A stretch of 64,000 nucleotides of DNA from QHXM01 sp032160705. GTDB lineage: Bacteria > Acidobacteriota > Blastocatellia > Pyrinomonadales > Pyrinomonadaceae. The stretch covers positions 1 through 64,000 of the forward strand of contig JAVHVE010000052.1 in assembly GCA_032160705.1 (NCBI GenBank), read 5' to 3'. The translations under genes and the position numbers were made by a program. This document shows, piece after piece, positions 8,481 to 17,821 of this stretch; the stretch's first letter is position 1; the number at the start of each line of letters is the position of its first letter. Below the pieces are notes generated by a model, which did no database searches, had not been told where the DNA came from, and was given only the letters and a program-made list of their open reading frames with translations.

Positions 8481-9253
8481 CATCGTGCGCAGGTTTGCGC
8501 CCTCCCGCCGTCAATCGAGTACGTTGCCCCGGTAATCCATGAGGCGCGTTCTGAGGCGAGATACAGAATCAGTTCTGCGACCTCATAGGGCTGGCCGACG
8601 CGCCCGACGGGATGTGTCTCTTTCGAGTGTTCAAGAAATGCTTTGTACTCTTTCTGGCTCATCCCGCCGCGCCTGTGAATTTCGGTCACGACCACACCGG
8701 GATTGACCGCGTTGATACGCACGCCTTTCGGGGCAAGCTCAAGCGCGGCGCAGCGCGTCAGTTGATCGAGACCGGCTTTAGAGACACAGTAGGCGAGGAC
8801 GCCCGGAAAGGCGCGCAGCCCCGTCACGCTCGACACGTTGACGATGTTGCCCCGACGTTCCGCCAGATGCGGCACGACCTGCTGCATCAAATTGAACACG
8901 GCGCGCAGGTTCACATTCATCATCGCGTCCCATGTTGCCAGCGTCGTCTCTTCGATTGACCCGGACACGAGATGACCCGCCGCGTTGACCAGCACATCAA
9001 TCCCGCCAAACTGCTCAACCGTTTGCGTCACGATGCGCCGGGCGATGGGTTGCACCGTCACGTCGGCGCGGATCGTCAACGCCTCGATCCCATTAAGTTT
9101 AATTTCCGAGGCCACCCCACTGAGAGCCTGCGCGTTGCGTCCGACAATGGCCACACGCGCACCTGCTTCCGCGAAACGCAGCGCCGTCGCGCGGCCAATG
9201 CCGGATGTGGCTCCGGTCACGATAGCGACTTTTCCCTCTAACTCTTTCTCCAT
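8480..9253 (-). CDS. Short-chain dehydrogenase/reductase (SDR)
   Basis: Classical SDR of 257 residues. It shows the Rossmann motif TGATSGIG near the N-terminus, NAAG, the catalytic Ser in NVSSVTG, YCVSK (Tyr/Lys pair) and the PGVV segment after the active site. The first basic residue after the second beta strand (VGRNAQ) suggests NADP(H) preference. ATG 9253 is chosen because AAGGAG lies about 6 nt upstream. An in-frame start 13 codons earlier would place a hydrophilic GKDGEG leader in front. The substrate is unknown. Confidence 0.88.
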   Translation of the reverse strand: MEKELEGKVAIVTGATSGIGRATALRFAEAGARVAIVGRNAQALSGVASEIKLNGIEALTIRADVTVQPIARRIVTQTVEQFGGIDVLVNAAGHLVSGSIEETTLATWDAMMNVNLRAVFNLMQQVVPHLAERRGNIVNVSSVTGLRAFPGVLAYCVSKAGLDQLTRCAALELAPKGVRINAVNPGVVVTEIHRRGGMSQKEYKAFLEHSKETHPVGRVGQPYEVAELILYLASERASWITGATYSIDGGRAQTCAR

Positions 9254-9378
9254 CTCGACTCCTTCTCCATCCTTTCCGCTTTCTTTGGACAAAGCACTTG
9301 AAGGCGTGTGTCACATGCTACTACATCAACCTTGCATGGACAGCATATTGACAGAGACGGCAGAAAAGTCCGACTATT

Positions 9379-10467
9379 ATGTTCCATTCAGCCTGTCCTG
9401 TGTCCCCGGTTGTGACGGAGAAAAGCAGTTTGCGAAGCAATTCGGCCAATCAAGCTTTTGCCAGAAGAGCGCGCACGCGCCTGAAGACCAGCGGCGTCTC
9501 TACGCCGCAGCGCAACTCGCGCACGCGAATGCCGTCGGCGTCCGGGTACATTCTGGCTTCGGGCGCGACAGCCGCCGCACTCTTTTTCATCCTGTGGTGG
9601 ATGCTCAACAGCAGCGGGGACGAAGCGCCCTGGGTTCCGGCTGGCCTGGCAGCAAGCGTTGTGATGCTGGTCGCCGTCGGTGCACGTGAAGTGGTGATGC
9701 GAAGGGCCTGGGCGCGCTACATACTTGAAACCGACCGCCGCGAGCAGGCGGCGAGCGAGGTCAAGAAGCGAAGCGGCAGCAGCGGCAGTAGAAGCAGTAG
9801 CCAGCCGGTAGATTCTTATTCTACGCATCTGCGCGCGCTGCAAAAACAGAGTGCGGAGGCAAATGCTCCCGGCGCGCTGCCCGAAGCGCACCTTGAGACA
9901 TATCTTTCGTGCCAGGAATATCTGGAAAGCACGGAGGACGCTTTACGAAAGGCGACGGTTGGAAAGGAAAACCGTTTCGCTGTGCGCGCCGGGCAAGAGC
10001 GCGCACGCCTGCTTGCCCGCCAGCATCTGCTCAACTGGGCGCGTGGCGCATCGCGCGCTTTGACTACGGAAGCGCAGCAGCGCGTTCGTGTCTCGGATAA
10101 AATAGAGACGGCGAGGCGCGCTCTCGACGTGATAGATTCGGCGCTCAACCTCTATCCGAACGAAGCGGAGCTGCACGAATCGGAACTGGCCGTGCGCGAG
10201 TTCATCGCTTCGGTGAAAGTTTCTCACTGGGTTGAACTGGCCGAGCGCGCAGCTTTCAAAGGTTATTATGCGCGAGCGATTGACCGTTACCGCGACGCGC
10301 TCTTCTACCTTTCGCGCGAAAAAATGAAGGAAGAGACGCGCGCCGAAACGGCGGAACGAATCGGGCGTGAGATTGAGCTGTTGCGCGCGCGCCTCAAAAC
10401 ACGCAAAATGACTGTCGCCCCGACACCGCAAGAACCTGAAAAACGCTCTCGTAGGACGAATGAATGA
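9379..10467 (+). CDS. Membrane protein with two N-terminal TM helices and a helical soluble domain, unknown
   Basis: The protein is 362 residues. After a basic N-terminus come two hydrophobic segments (ILASGATAAALFFILWWML and AGLAASVVMLVAVGA). A serine/glycine linker (SGSSGSRSSSQ) and a long helical, charged cytoplasmic region follow, including a TPR-like stretch NLYPNEAELHESELAVREF. No enzyme motif is seen. The first 50 residues look unusual and an internal start at 9529 is possible, since neither site has a good ribosome-binding sequence. The stop overlaps the next gene by 4 bp. Confidence 0.65.
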   Translation: MFHSACPVSPVVTEKSSLRSNSANQAFARRARTRLKTSGVSTPQRNSRTRMPSASGYILASGATAAALFFILWWMLNSSGDEAPWVPAGLAASVVMLVAVGAREVVMRRAWARYILETDRREQAASEVKKRSGSSGSRSSSQPVDSYSTHLRALQKQSAEANAPGALPEAHLETYLSCQEYLESTEDALRKATVGKENRFAVRAGQERARLLARQHLLNWARGASRALTTEAQQRVRVSDKIETARRALDVIDSALNLYPNEAELHESELAVREFIASVKVSHWVELAERAAFKGYYARAIDRYRDALFYLSREKMKEETRAETAERIGREIELLRARLKTRKMTVAPTPQEPEKRSRRTNE

Positions 10468-10682
10468 TCGAACCACGATGTCCCAAATGTAAAAGCTCGC
10501 GGATTCGGCGCGGCTACAGGCCGACGCCACTTCTGCTCCGCATGTTTGGCATCTACAATCTTTTGTGCGATCATTGCAACCTGCTTTTCAGGGGATTTGC
10601 CCTTCCCGGCACAGTGCCTAAGCATGGCAATAAGAAGAAGAGACAGCCGGTATCGGGAACACCGGAGGAGAGCGAAAGATAG
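10464..10682 (+). CDS. Small zinc-ribbon protein, unknown
   Basis: The 72-residue protein has CPKCKSSRIRRGYR and LLCDHCNLLFRGF, two CxxC knuckles about 30 residues apart, and a lysine-rich tail. Its ATG overlaps the stop of the membrane protein gene (ATGA), so the pair is translationally coupled. It could bind nucleic acid or assist its partner. No precise family is recognised. Confidence 0.75.
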   Translation: MIEPRCPKCKSSRIRRGYRPTPLLLRMFGIYNLLCDHCNLLFRGFALPGTVPKHGNKKKRQPVSGTPEESER

Positions 10683-10798
10683 GGCGCTCTCTGCGAGGGT
10701 TAGCTAAAGATCGAACGCTTCTGAAGGCAGCCTTTCAAGGGCGACGCGCATCTTGATTAGCAGCCTTCACCGAACAAAGTTTTTTCGAGGATATAAAA

Positions 10799-11863
10799 AT
10801 GAAAGCCAGAATATACACCCTTCTATTCACAGCCATCTGTCTCACGGCATCTTTGTCGCTTCAGGCACAGGAACAAAACCAATCGCAGGGCAGCACTGAG
10901 CAGGGTGTGTCGGTCATGCCCGCTTCGTCTGTGGACAGTCAGGGCATCAAAAAATACCTGCTCGGCCCCGGCGACACCCTGGATGTTCGCGTCTTCGGCC
11001 AACCTGATTTGAACTGGCAGGGCGAAGTTGATGCCGATGGAACTCTCACCTCGTTGCCTTTCATTGAAAAGCCGATTAGCGCGCGCTGCAAGACCGACAA
11101 AGAAGTGCAGAAAGAGATCATCGCCGCCTATTCTAAATTCCTGAAAAGCCCGCAGATCAGCGTGCGCGTCACGGGGCGCAATAGTCGGCCTCCGGCAACA
11201 ATCCTGGGCGCAGTTCTTGCTCCGACGCGCGCCCAAATGCAGCGCCGTGTACGGCTCAACGAATTGATCGCAGCATCGGGTGGTCTCACCGAGCGTGCCA
11301 ACGGCGATATTCAGGTTCTCCATACTGAGCCGGTGATGTGTCCAGAGCCGGGCGAAGTGGTCGAGCCGTTATTCACAAGTGATGGACTGAACGCCAGCGT
11401 CTTCAAAATTTATAAATTCTCCGACTTGCTGGCTGGAAAATCCGAAGCCAATCCGGTCATTCGTCCGGGTGACATCATCAACGTCATGGATGCGAAACCT
11501 GTGTACATCACGGGTTTTGTGGCGCAGCCTCAACCGGTGTTGTTGCGCGAGGGGATGACGCTGAGCATGGCAATAGCGATGGTTGGCGGGGCCAGACCCG
11601 AAGCCAAATCAAACGACGTTCGCATCATCCGAAAAAAGACCGGGGCGTCCGCGCCAGAAATTCTGCGAGTTGACCTTGCGGCTATCAAAAAGAATAAGAA
11701 GCCGGATGTGGTGCTGCTTCCGTATGACGTGATCGAAGTGCCGAAAAGCTCCGACTTTAGTCCCGCGAATCTTCTGAAGCTATTAACGGGCGCGGTCACA
11801 TCTAGTATTGGGGGAATAGGTAGCGCCCCGATTCAGGCTCTACAGTACAGGGTGATTTACTAG
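10799..11863 (+). CDS. Polysaccharide export outer-membrane type protein (Poly_export/SLBB)
   Basis: A signal peptide (MKARIYTLLFTAICLTASLSLQA) is followed by the Wza-like start motif YLLGPGDTLDVRVFGQPDL and a DADGTLTSLPFI segment. Two SLBB-like domains follow, around residues 125-215 (PPATILGAVLAPTRAQMQ...) and 235-320 (PVYITGFVAQPQPVLL...). The family forms the outer-membrane or periplasmic channel for exopolysaccharide. There is no lipobox cysteine, unlike Wza. No glycosyltransferase, Wzc or Wzx gene is adjacent, so this is an orphan copy. A terminator follows directly. Confidence 0.85.
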   Translation: MKARIYTLLFTAICLTASLSLQAQEQNQSQGSTEQGVSVMPASSVDSQGIKKYLLGPGDTLDVRVFGQPDLNWQGEVDADGTLTSLPFIEKPISARCKTDKEVQKEIIAAYSKFLKSPQISVRVTGRNSRPPATILGAVLAPTRAQMQRRVRLNELIAASGGLTERANGDIQVLHTEPVMCPEPGEVVEPLFTSDGLNASVFKIYKFSDLLAGKSEANPVIRPGDIINVMDAKPVYITGFVAQPQPVLLREGMTLSMAIAMVGGARPEAKSNDVRIIRKKTGASAPEILRVDLAAIKKNKKPDVVLLPYDVIEVPKSSDFSPANLLKLLTGAVTSSIGGIGSAPIQALQYRVIY

Positions 11864-11888
11864 GCAGATGGTCGGTGATCTAAGTGTC

Positions 11889-11918
11889 AGAGGTTGGCTG
11901 CTCGGCCAACCTCTTCTT
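11889..11918 (+). terminator. Intrinsic terminator
   Basis: The 10-bp arms AGAGGTTGGC and GCCAACCTCT surround a 6-nt loop, followed by TCTTATTT. It ends the polysaccharide-export gene. Confidence 0.85.
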
Positions 11919-12027
11919 ATTTAAGCCGGAGACAATTCTTTTGCCCGTTCATCCTCTTGTCCTCCGGTGTGGTAAATTATCCGGCTTCTCCGAATGTGAA
12001 ATAATATTTTCTTAAAGAAGGTATAAA

Positions 12028-12384
12028 ATGAGTCAACGAATGACGAGAACAGACACCAGGCGCAGAAAGAGAAACCGCCGCCTGATTACATTTGGCTGGA
12101 TTGCCGGGATAGCAATTCTCATCATCGTCCTGCTTTATAAAGAGAGGTCTGACTGGTTATACGTGATGGCGACTCTGGGCGTGACGGTGCTGCTGGTGAT
12201 TGTCGCAATGGCTGATCTGGGAATTGGGCGCAAGGGTGTTGATGAAGCCTCGCTTGGCGATGATTCAGCGTCTATCGGCGACGGCTTGGCGACAGCAAAT
12301 TTGTCAACTGCTGGTGCGAATGCAGCGGCGGCTGCTCCGTCCGATTGGCGCAGGACGAAAAACCGGAAGCCCAGAAAAAAATAG
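12028..12384 (+). CDS. Small two-TM membrane protein, unknown
   Basis: The 118-residue protein has a very basic N-terminus (RTDTRRRKRNRR) and two hydrophobic helices (LITFGWIAGIAILIIVLLY and LYVMATLGVTVLLVIVAMA). A polar tail rich in Ala, Ser and Asp ends in a lysine/arginine cluster. By the positive-inside rule both termini face the cytoplasm. AAGAAGG precedes the ATG. No family is recognised. Confidence 0.6.
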   Translation: MSQRMTRTDTRRRKRNRRLITFGWIAGIAILIIVLLYKERSDWLYVMATLGVTVLLVIVAMADLGIGRKGVDEASLGDDSASIGDGLATANLSTAGANAAAAAPSDWRRTKNRKPRKK

Positions 12385-12458
12385 AAGGACACAAAATCTG
12401 CGCCCTTCGTTTCTCGATAAAAGAAAAGCCTCAAATAGAGTGGGAGCACTTGCGCAGC

Positions 12459-13178
12459 CTATTTTAGCGACAGACGCTCCTGCTCGCCCGTTATTCCTTT
12501 CACCTCCTGTTTGATCTCTTCCACGTCTTCGGTCAATTCATCAAGCCTTCCACTGGTGCGCTTAACGTCATCATGGACGGCTTCCATCTCGTCTGTAATA
12601 TCTTCGACGACCTCGGTGACCTTCTTAATGTCCTTTGACTCATCCTTAACCGTGTCTTCGATCACTTGTAGCACTTCCTGAGGTTCGGGCGAGACTTTGA
12701 GCGCTTTGACTTCCGGGTCGGGTTTGAAGTTAAAGCGACTGCCCACCTGATCGAGTTGTTCTGTGATCTGATCGAGCATCTCTAAAACTTTCGTCGCTTT
12801 CTGCTCGGCCAACAGGTTGACCTGCAAATCCAGTTCGGCGCGCTTCTCGCTCGCGGCAGCTAACCTATTCTGCGAGATCAGCACGAAGGTTGAAAGGAAG
12901 ATCGCTTCCAGAGAGACGATCATCGTCAGCAGGCTAAACGGAAATTTATCAAATTCACTGACGCGAGGAATATGTATCAGGCCGACGTTGAGCAGAATCC
13001 ACACCGCGAACCAGATGACGTGAACGTAAACGAAGGCCATCGAGCCTGTGAAGTCTGTAATCCCATCTGCGACGCGGCCTCCAAGCGAGCGCGCCTCCGT
13101 TATCTTACGCTGCATCTCGGCGATGGCGGCGGTGTTCTTCCTGACGATCTCGCTCTGCGAAATGGTTTCACTACTCAT
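12459..13178 (-). CDS. DUF1003 membrane protein with coiled-coil tail
   Basis: The 239-residue protein starts at ATG 13178 behind GGAGG. The central DUF1003 signature is visible: VYVHVIWFAVWILLN, then FDKFPFSLLTMIVSLEAIFLS, then a second helix ending in ISQNRLAA. The C-terminal third is strongly predicted coiled coil (repeated EVVEDITDEMEAVHDDVKR-type heptads). The function of DUF1003 proteins is unknown and they are inner-membrane proteins. The upstream in-frame extension to 13238 is less likely because it adds a cysteine-rich, non-family leader. Confidence 0.8.
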   Translation of the reverse strand: MSSETISQSEIVRKNTAAIAEMQRKITEARSLGGRVADGITDFTGSMAFVYVHVIWFAVWILLNVGLIHIPRVSEFDKFPFSLLTMIVSLEAIFLSTFVLISQNRLAAASEKRAELDLQVNLLAEQKATKVLEMLDQITEQLDQVGSRFNFKPDPEVKALKVSPEPQEVLQVIEDTVKDESKDIKKVTEVVEDITDEMEAVHDDVKRTSGRLDELTEDVEEIKQEVKGITGEQERLSLK

Positions 13179-13474
13179 CTCAAATAAAACCTCCAAAACC
13201 CAAAACCCTTGCCAACTAATCAAGCAGCATGCCGCCAAAAGGCCGCTAAAAGGGATAAAAGTATGTACGCCCCCGTACTTATTCGATGCAGTAGGGGCAC
13301 TTTTTGGAACGAATTTGAGCGGATATATGGTATCTTCAGTCGCTAGCTCGGCTGGATTATTCCGAGCAGGATTCAGATAGGTTGCGCTTCTTCAAGGCAA
13401 CGATTCTCTGCGGTACTGGTTACTATCAGACCAATTCAACAGGTTCTTTCTCCCCAAACTCTCCGAGACTTCAA

Positions 13475-14911
13475 ATGCGCCGTCCCTGCACTGCTCTCTT
13501 CCTCCTGGCGACAATCGTCCTGTCGGCAGCAGGCGTGCGCTCCTACACGCTCCAGTTTACGGACGCTGCAAATTCCGTTCGGGTCAGGTGGGCAACCAAC
13601 ACCATCACGATTGCGCTCTCGGCTTCGCTCTCTGCGCCGCAATCAAACATCAAAGCCGGCAGTGATGTTGTCGGCGCTGCGCGCAGGGCATTAGGCCACT
13701 GGGCGCAAGTTGCCAACATACGTTTCATCGTCACTTCATCGGACGTGCAATCGGTGAGCGCGCCGGGAACGCGCGGCGATGGTCTGAGCTTAATTACTGT
13801 GGCGCATACGGCAGAGAACAGTGCGCCCTTCAACGGCGCAGAGGTGTCAGGACGCACGCGAATCTTCTCAACCATCGGGGGCAGTATTACCGAGGCGGAT
13901 ATCGTCTTGAATCCCGGCCAGCTTTTCTCCAGCGATGGAACTCCCGGCACTTATGATCTCGAAGCGACTTTCACGCACGAGATTGGCCATCTGCTCGGTC
14001 TCGAACACTCTGCCGTGCTGGGCGCAACCATGCAGCCGCGACAGGGCAAGAACGGAATTTACGATCTGTCTTCTTCGGCGCCGCGCAGCCTGTCGGATGA
14101 TGACCGCGCAGGCGTGCGCGCCCTTTACGGTGCGCGTCTGGGTTCGGGCGGGCGCGGCTCGATTGCGGGAACGATTAGTTTCAGCAGCGGCGCGCCCGTC
14201 TTCGGAGCAAATATCTGGGCGGAAGAAATAGCGACAGGCCGTGTCAGCGCCAGCAACATCACGCAGGCGAACGGCTCGTACCAGATTGAGAGCTTGCCGC
14301 CAGGTAACTACCGCGTCTTCGCGCAGGCGCTTGGCGGGACTGTCTTCGCCTCAGAGATTGCTTCGCAGCGAGGCGCATACGCCGGACTAATGCTCAATCA
14401 ACAACTACCGTTTCGCACGGAAGAGGTCGGGAAAGTGAAGGTCACGGCGAGCGCGAACACCACACTCAATGCACAGCTTTCCGGCTCGTCGGCTTTGCTC
14501 AATCCATCTTTCATCGGCATCAACGGGCAGCTTTCGACCCTCGCCGTTCCGCTCGCGCCCGCGCGCATCTACAAAATCTTCATCGCCGGTGAAGGCATCA
14601 GCACCAGCCAGCTATCAAAGAACGGGATTACCACCACCTCGCCCTTCATCGTCGTTGATCCGACAAGCATCGTGGACGTGAATTTCGGCAACAATCTCTC
14701 CGTTGTCAGTTTCGACGTTTCGGTCAGCGTCGGGGTGAAAGAGGGCGATTACAGCCTGCGCCTGCAATCAATCAATGGCGAGGTCTCCTACATTGTGGGT
14801 GGCCTGACAATTAATGAAGCGGGCAAGTCAGCCAGGGCGGAAATTGAAATGCTTATAGATGCCATTGACGCACCTGATACAAGCATTGAAAACGATTCGG
14901 CTGGCGGTTGA
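13475..14911 (+). CDS. Secreted matrixin-like metalloprotease with carboxypeptidase-regulatory-like domain
   Basis: ATG 13475 opens a clear signal peptide (MRRPCTALFLLATIVLSAAG); the upstream TTG at 13382 would hide it. The metzincin zinc motif HEIGHLLGLEHS is present with a downstream TMQPRQG, where a Met-turn methionine is plausible. A carboxypeptidase-regulatory-like beta domain follows (GSIAGTISFSSG...SYQIESLPPGNYRVFAQA). The C-terminal 200 residues are beta-rich and of unknown type. It is an exported protein of 478 residues, probably degrading or processing extracellular proteins. Confidence 0.85.
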   Translation: MRRPCTALFLLATIVLSAAGVRSYTLQFTDAANSVRVRWATNTITIALSASLSAPQSNIKAGSDVVGAARRALGHWAQVANIRFIVTSSDVQSVSAPGTRGDGLSLITVAHTAENSAPFNGAEVSGRTRIFSTIGGSITEADIVLNPGQLFSSDGTPGTYDLEATFTHEIGHLLGLEHSAVLGATMQPRQGKNGIYDLSSSAPRSLSDDDRAGVRALYGARLGSGGRGSIAGTISFSSGAPVFGANIWAEEIATGRVSASNITQANGSYQIESLPPGNYRVFAQALGGTVFASEIASQRGAYAGLMLNQQLPFRTEEVGKVKVTASANTTLNAQLSGSSALLNPSFIGINGQLSTLAVPLAPARIYKIFIAGEGISTSQLSKNGITTTSPFIVVDPTSIVDVNFGNNLSVVSFDVSVSVGVKEGDYSLRLQSINGEVSYIVGGLTINEAGKSARAEIEMLIDAIDAPDTSIENDSAGG

Positions 14912-14998
14912 AACTTTGACTTGAGTTGTGCATAATCGTGCCGCGCCCGACTCCCCGTTGGGCGAAGTGGTCGCGTGGGGTGAGGACACGTGGCCTTA

Positions 14999-15037
14999 GG
15001 GCGGAGGTTGTGGGAGACCTCCGCCCGCTTATTTTTT
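14999..15037 (+). terminator. Intrinsic terminator of the matrixin-like gene
   Basis: The 10-bp arms GGGCGGAGGT and ACCTCCGCCC surround an 8-nt loop, followed by ATTTTTT. Confidence 0.85.
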
Positions 15038-15095
15038 ACGGGCAAATGCGGTCTGAAGAATTGCGGCTAACCGAGATGTTGGTGATAAATCGCGC

Positions 15096-15123
15096 TTGAC
15101 GACCGTGCGGATGAGCGTACAAT
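15096..15123 (+). promoter_or_regulatory. Sigma70-type promoter
   Basis: TTGACG at 15096-15101 and TACAAT at 15118-15123 are separated by 16 bp. Predicted transcription would start near 15130, about 190 bp upstream of the APC permease, directly in front of a hairpin with a T tract. Confidence 0.6.
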
Positions 15124-15128
15124 GCGTG

Positions 15129-15172
15129 GACGGCGGTGCTTCTCTTTTAACGATCAGGATGCCGCCGTTTTC
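15129..15172 (+). terminator. Terminator-like hairpin within the permease leader
   Basis: ACGGCGG and CCGCCGT arms enclose a loop of about 23 nt and are followed by TTTTCTTG. It lies immediately after the predicted start at about 15130, so it would either release a very short RNA or act as an attenuator for the permease. Confidence 0.5.
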
Positions 15173-15322
15173 TTGTGCTTTAATATCTAGCTCTAAAATT
15201 TAAATTTGACCGCTGAGCCAATCAGGCTCAAGCGGCTCGCTTCGCAGTGAGTAGACTTCCAGCTTCATCGTAGTGAAGACAAGCGCTCCCGCGCTTCGCT
15301 CCGTCAGTTGTGAGTTGTCACC

Positions 15323-17329
15323 ATGGCGACTGAAAAGAAAAGACCAAAAGGACGCTTCAAAACCTGGCTGTTCAAGGGCGTTAGGGAAACAGAAGGGCCG
15401 CACGAGGCCGAGGGGCAGCACCAACAGCATTCCTGGTGGAAGGTGATGTGCCTGACGGGCGTTGACTATTTCTCGACGCTCGGTTATCAGCCCGGCATCG
15501 CATTTGTCGCGGCTGGCGCGCTCTCACCAATCGCCACGCTGGTTTTGGTCTTGTTGACGCTCTTTGGGGCGCTTCCCATCTACAGGCGCGTCGCCGCCGA
15601 AAGCCCGCACGGCGAAGGCTCCATCTCAATGCTCGAAAACTTGCTCTCGCGTTGGAAGGGCAAGCTCTTCGTGCTCGTCCTGCTCGGCTTCGTCGCGACC
15701 GACTTCATTATCACCATCACGCTCTCGGCAGCAGACGCCACAGCCCACGTCACCTCGAACCCGTTCGTTCAGCAGCATCTGCCCTTTCTAGATCATCCTA
15801 TCGGTGTCACGCTCGGCTTGATCGCCGTTCTCGGCGCGATCTTCCTCAAAGGGTTTAAAGAAGCGATAGGCATCGCCGTCGTCCTTGTCGGCGTTTACCT
15901 GCTGCTAAATCTAATCATCATTGGCCTCGGTGTGTTCCATCTGCTGACCCAGCCGGGACATTTCGCCGATTGGAAGAATGCGCTGTCGCTCCATCCAAGA
16001 GTGCATGGCAATCCGCTCCTGATGATCGGGGTGGCGCTCCTGCTGTTTCCGAAGCTGGCTCTCGGGTTGTCGGGGTTTGAAACCGGAGTCGCGGTGATGC
16101 CACTTGTCAAAGGAAACCGCGACCTGACCGAAGAGGATTTGGAGTCAATTCATTCGACGCGCACCGCACGCAGAACTCCGCCGCCGAGCGCGCAGGCTCT
16201 CCTGCAAGGCCGGATACATAATACGCAAAAGCTGCTTCGCACGGCTGCCTTGATTATGAGCGTGCTCCTGATTGCCAGCAGCTTCGTGACCTCGATTCTC
16301 ATCGAGCCGGACAAATTCAAGGAGGGAGGGGAAGCGAGCGGGCGCGCGCTCTCTTACCTGGCGCACACGTATCTGGGGGAATGGTTCGGCACGGGTTATG
16401 ACATCAGCACGATTATGATCCTCTGGTTTGCGGGCGCATCGGCGATGGCCGGACTGTTGAATATCGTCCCGCGTTACCTGCCGCGTTACGGGATGGCTCC
16501 TGATTGGGCGAAGGCGACGCGCCCGCTCGTCATCGTCTTCACGCTCATCGCCTTTACCGTCACGATCATCTTTAAGGCAGACGTCGAAGCGCAAGGGGGC
16601 GCATACGCGACGGGCGTTTTGGTGCTGATGAGTTCGGCGGCTGTAGCCGTCACAATCTCTGCCTGGCGCAGAGGCGCAAAATGGTGGGCCTACCTGATTA
16701 TCGCGCTGGTCTTCGGCTATACCACCATCCTCAACATCATCGAGCGACCGGAAGGTATCAAGATTGCTTCATTCTTCATCGGCGCGATTGTGCTGACTTC
16801 TCTGGTTTCGAGAGTGTGGCGCACGACCGAGTTGCGCGTCGAGCGAGTGGAATTGGATGATTCGGCGCAAGCGATTATCAACGAGGCGAGCAAAGGCACG
16901 ATCCGCATTATCGCCAATCGTTGTGACCGAGGTGATGTTGACGAGTATCGTGTGAAAGAGAAAGAGAAGCGCGAGGACAATCACATTCCACCCAGCGAGC
17001 CAATTATCTTCTTCGAGGTCAGTCTGGGCGACGCCTCCGAGTTCGCGGGCGTGCTGCGTGTGACGGGCGACCATGTTGACGGCTACCGCGTACTGCGCGC
17101 TGAAAGCCCTGTCGTGCCAAATGCCATCGCTGCTTTCCTGCTGCACCTGCGCGACCAGACAGGCAAGCTGCCGCACATCTATTTCGGTTGGAGCGAAGGC
17201 AATCCGCTCGCCTACCTGCTCAAGTACATAGCCTTCGGTGAAGGCGACACGGCTCCGGTGACGCACGAAGTGCTGCGCCAGGCTGAGGATGATCCCCATC
17301 AGCGTCCCACTGTTCACGTCGGCGGGTAG
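15323..17329 (+). CDS. APC-superfamily permease with C-terminal soluble domain
   Basis: The 668-residue protein has about 12 hydrophobic segments starting after residue 35 (GVDYFSTLGYQPGIAFVAAGAL is the first substrate-helix region). Further hydrophobic segments run to about residue 490. A soluble C-terminal domain of about 160 residues (ELRVERVELDDSAQAIINEASKG...) ends the protein. This layout resembles APC-type amino-acid or KimA-like potassium transporters, and the substrate cannot be decided from sequence alone. It starts at ATG 15323. The leader carries a promoter and a hairpin, and a repeat follows the stop. Confidence 0.8.
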   Translation: MATEKKRPKGRFKTWLFKGVRETEGPHEAEGQHQQHSWWKVMCLTGVDYFSTLGYQPGIAFVAAGALSPIATLVLVLLTLFGALPIYRRVAAESPHGEGSISMLENLLSRWKGKLFVLVLLGFVATDFIITITLSAADATAHVTSNPFVQQHLPFLDHPIGVTLGLIAVLGAIFLKGFKEAIGIAVVLVGVYLLLNLIIIGLGVFHLLTQPGHFADWKNALSLHPRVHGNPLLMIGVALLLFPKLALGLSGFETGVAVMPLVKGNRDLTEEDLESIHSTRTARRTPPPSAQALLQGRIHNTQKLLRTAALIMSVLLIASSFVTSILIEPDKFKEGGEASGRALSYLAHTYLGEWFGTGYDISTIMILWFAGASAMAGLLNIVPRYLPRYGMAPDWAKATRPLVIVFTLIAFTVTIIFKADVEAQGGAYATGVLVLMSSAAVAVTISAWRRGAKWWAYLIIALVFGYTTILNIIERPEGIKIASFFIGAIVLTSLVSRVWRTTELRVERVELDDSAQAIINEASKGTIRIIANRCDRGDVDEYRVKEKEKREDNHIPPSEPIIFFEVSLGDASEFAGVLRVTGDHVDGYRVLRAESPVVPNAIAAFLLHLRDQTGKLPHIYFGWSEGNPLAYLLKYIAFGEGDTAPVTHEVLRQAEDDPHQRPTVHVGG

Positions 17330-17353
17330 AAAGTTTTTGGAATTGAGATCAGA

Positions 17354-17430
17354 CGATGAAAGAAAAGTGATGAGTGGAAAACCTCTTTCTTTTACTCATC
17401 ACTCATCACTCATCACTCATCACTTCTTCT
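17354..17430. repeat. Heptamer palindrome, ACTCATC class
   Basis: The right arm is four tandem ACTCATC units. The left arm is a shorter AGTGATGAGTGG with AAAGAAAAG. It sits between the convergent permease and CxxC protein genes and touches the stop codon of the latter. Confidence 0.75.
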
Positions 17431-17806
17431 AGGCTGTCGCGCTGTCCTGGCTGTTGCCTGCGAGGAAACAGGAGCGGCAGTAGACGGGGCGACCCTGCGA
17501 TGGGTAGAAGGGCACTGTCGTTTGCTGCCCGCACTGCGCGCATTGCACGGAGACTTCGACCCGCTGGCGCACTCCCGACGCTTGTGCGGCGGCAATTGCT
17601 GCGAGACGCTCGTTCTTAGCCTGCTTGCATGGCTTGCAGCGCTTGGGCTCATTCTTCAGACCTTTGTCGTGAAAGAAGACCTGCTCGCCAGCCGTCCAGA
17701 CGAAATCATCTCCACAGTCAACACACTTGATCGGGCGGTCTTCGAATTCCGTCTCCGAATGACTCCACTTCCCGTTTGAGCTATCTGTGACTTGAGTTTG
17801 TGACAT
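17429..17806 (-). CDS. CxxC zinc-ribbon protein (paralogue of 30225-30518)
   Basis: The 125-residue protein has two domains. The N-terminal one reads IKCVDCGDDFVWT...KGLKNEPKRCKPCKQAKN. The C-terminal one reads VQCAQCGQQTTVPFYPSQGRPVYCRSCFL. The order and spacing match the protein at 30225-30518. The family is a zinc-binding type often annotated CxxC-x17-CxxC-like, whose function is unknown. ATG 17806 is preferred over a GTG five codons upstream. Confidence 0.8.
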   Translation of the reverse strand: MSQTQVTDSSNGKWSHSETEFEDRPIKCVDCGDDFVWTAGEQVFFHDKGLKNEPKRCKPCKQAKNERLAAIAAAQASGVRQRVEVSVQCAQCGQQTTVPFYPSQGRPVYCRSCFLAGNSQDSATA

Positions 17807-17821
17807 GACGTATACCCCCAC

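Noticed and set aside
8985..9689. Long plus-strand frame antisense to the SDR gene
   Set aside because: It overlaps two real genes (SDR on the minus strand and the membrane protein), has no ribosome site, and its sequence is the low-complexity Arg/Ser type of a shadow frame.
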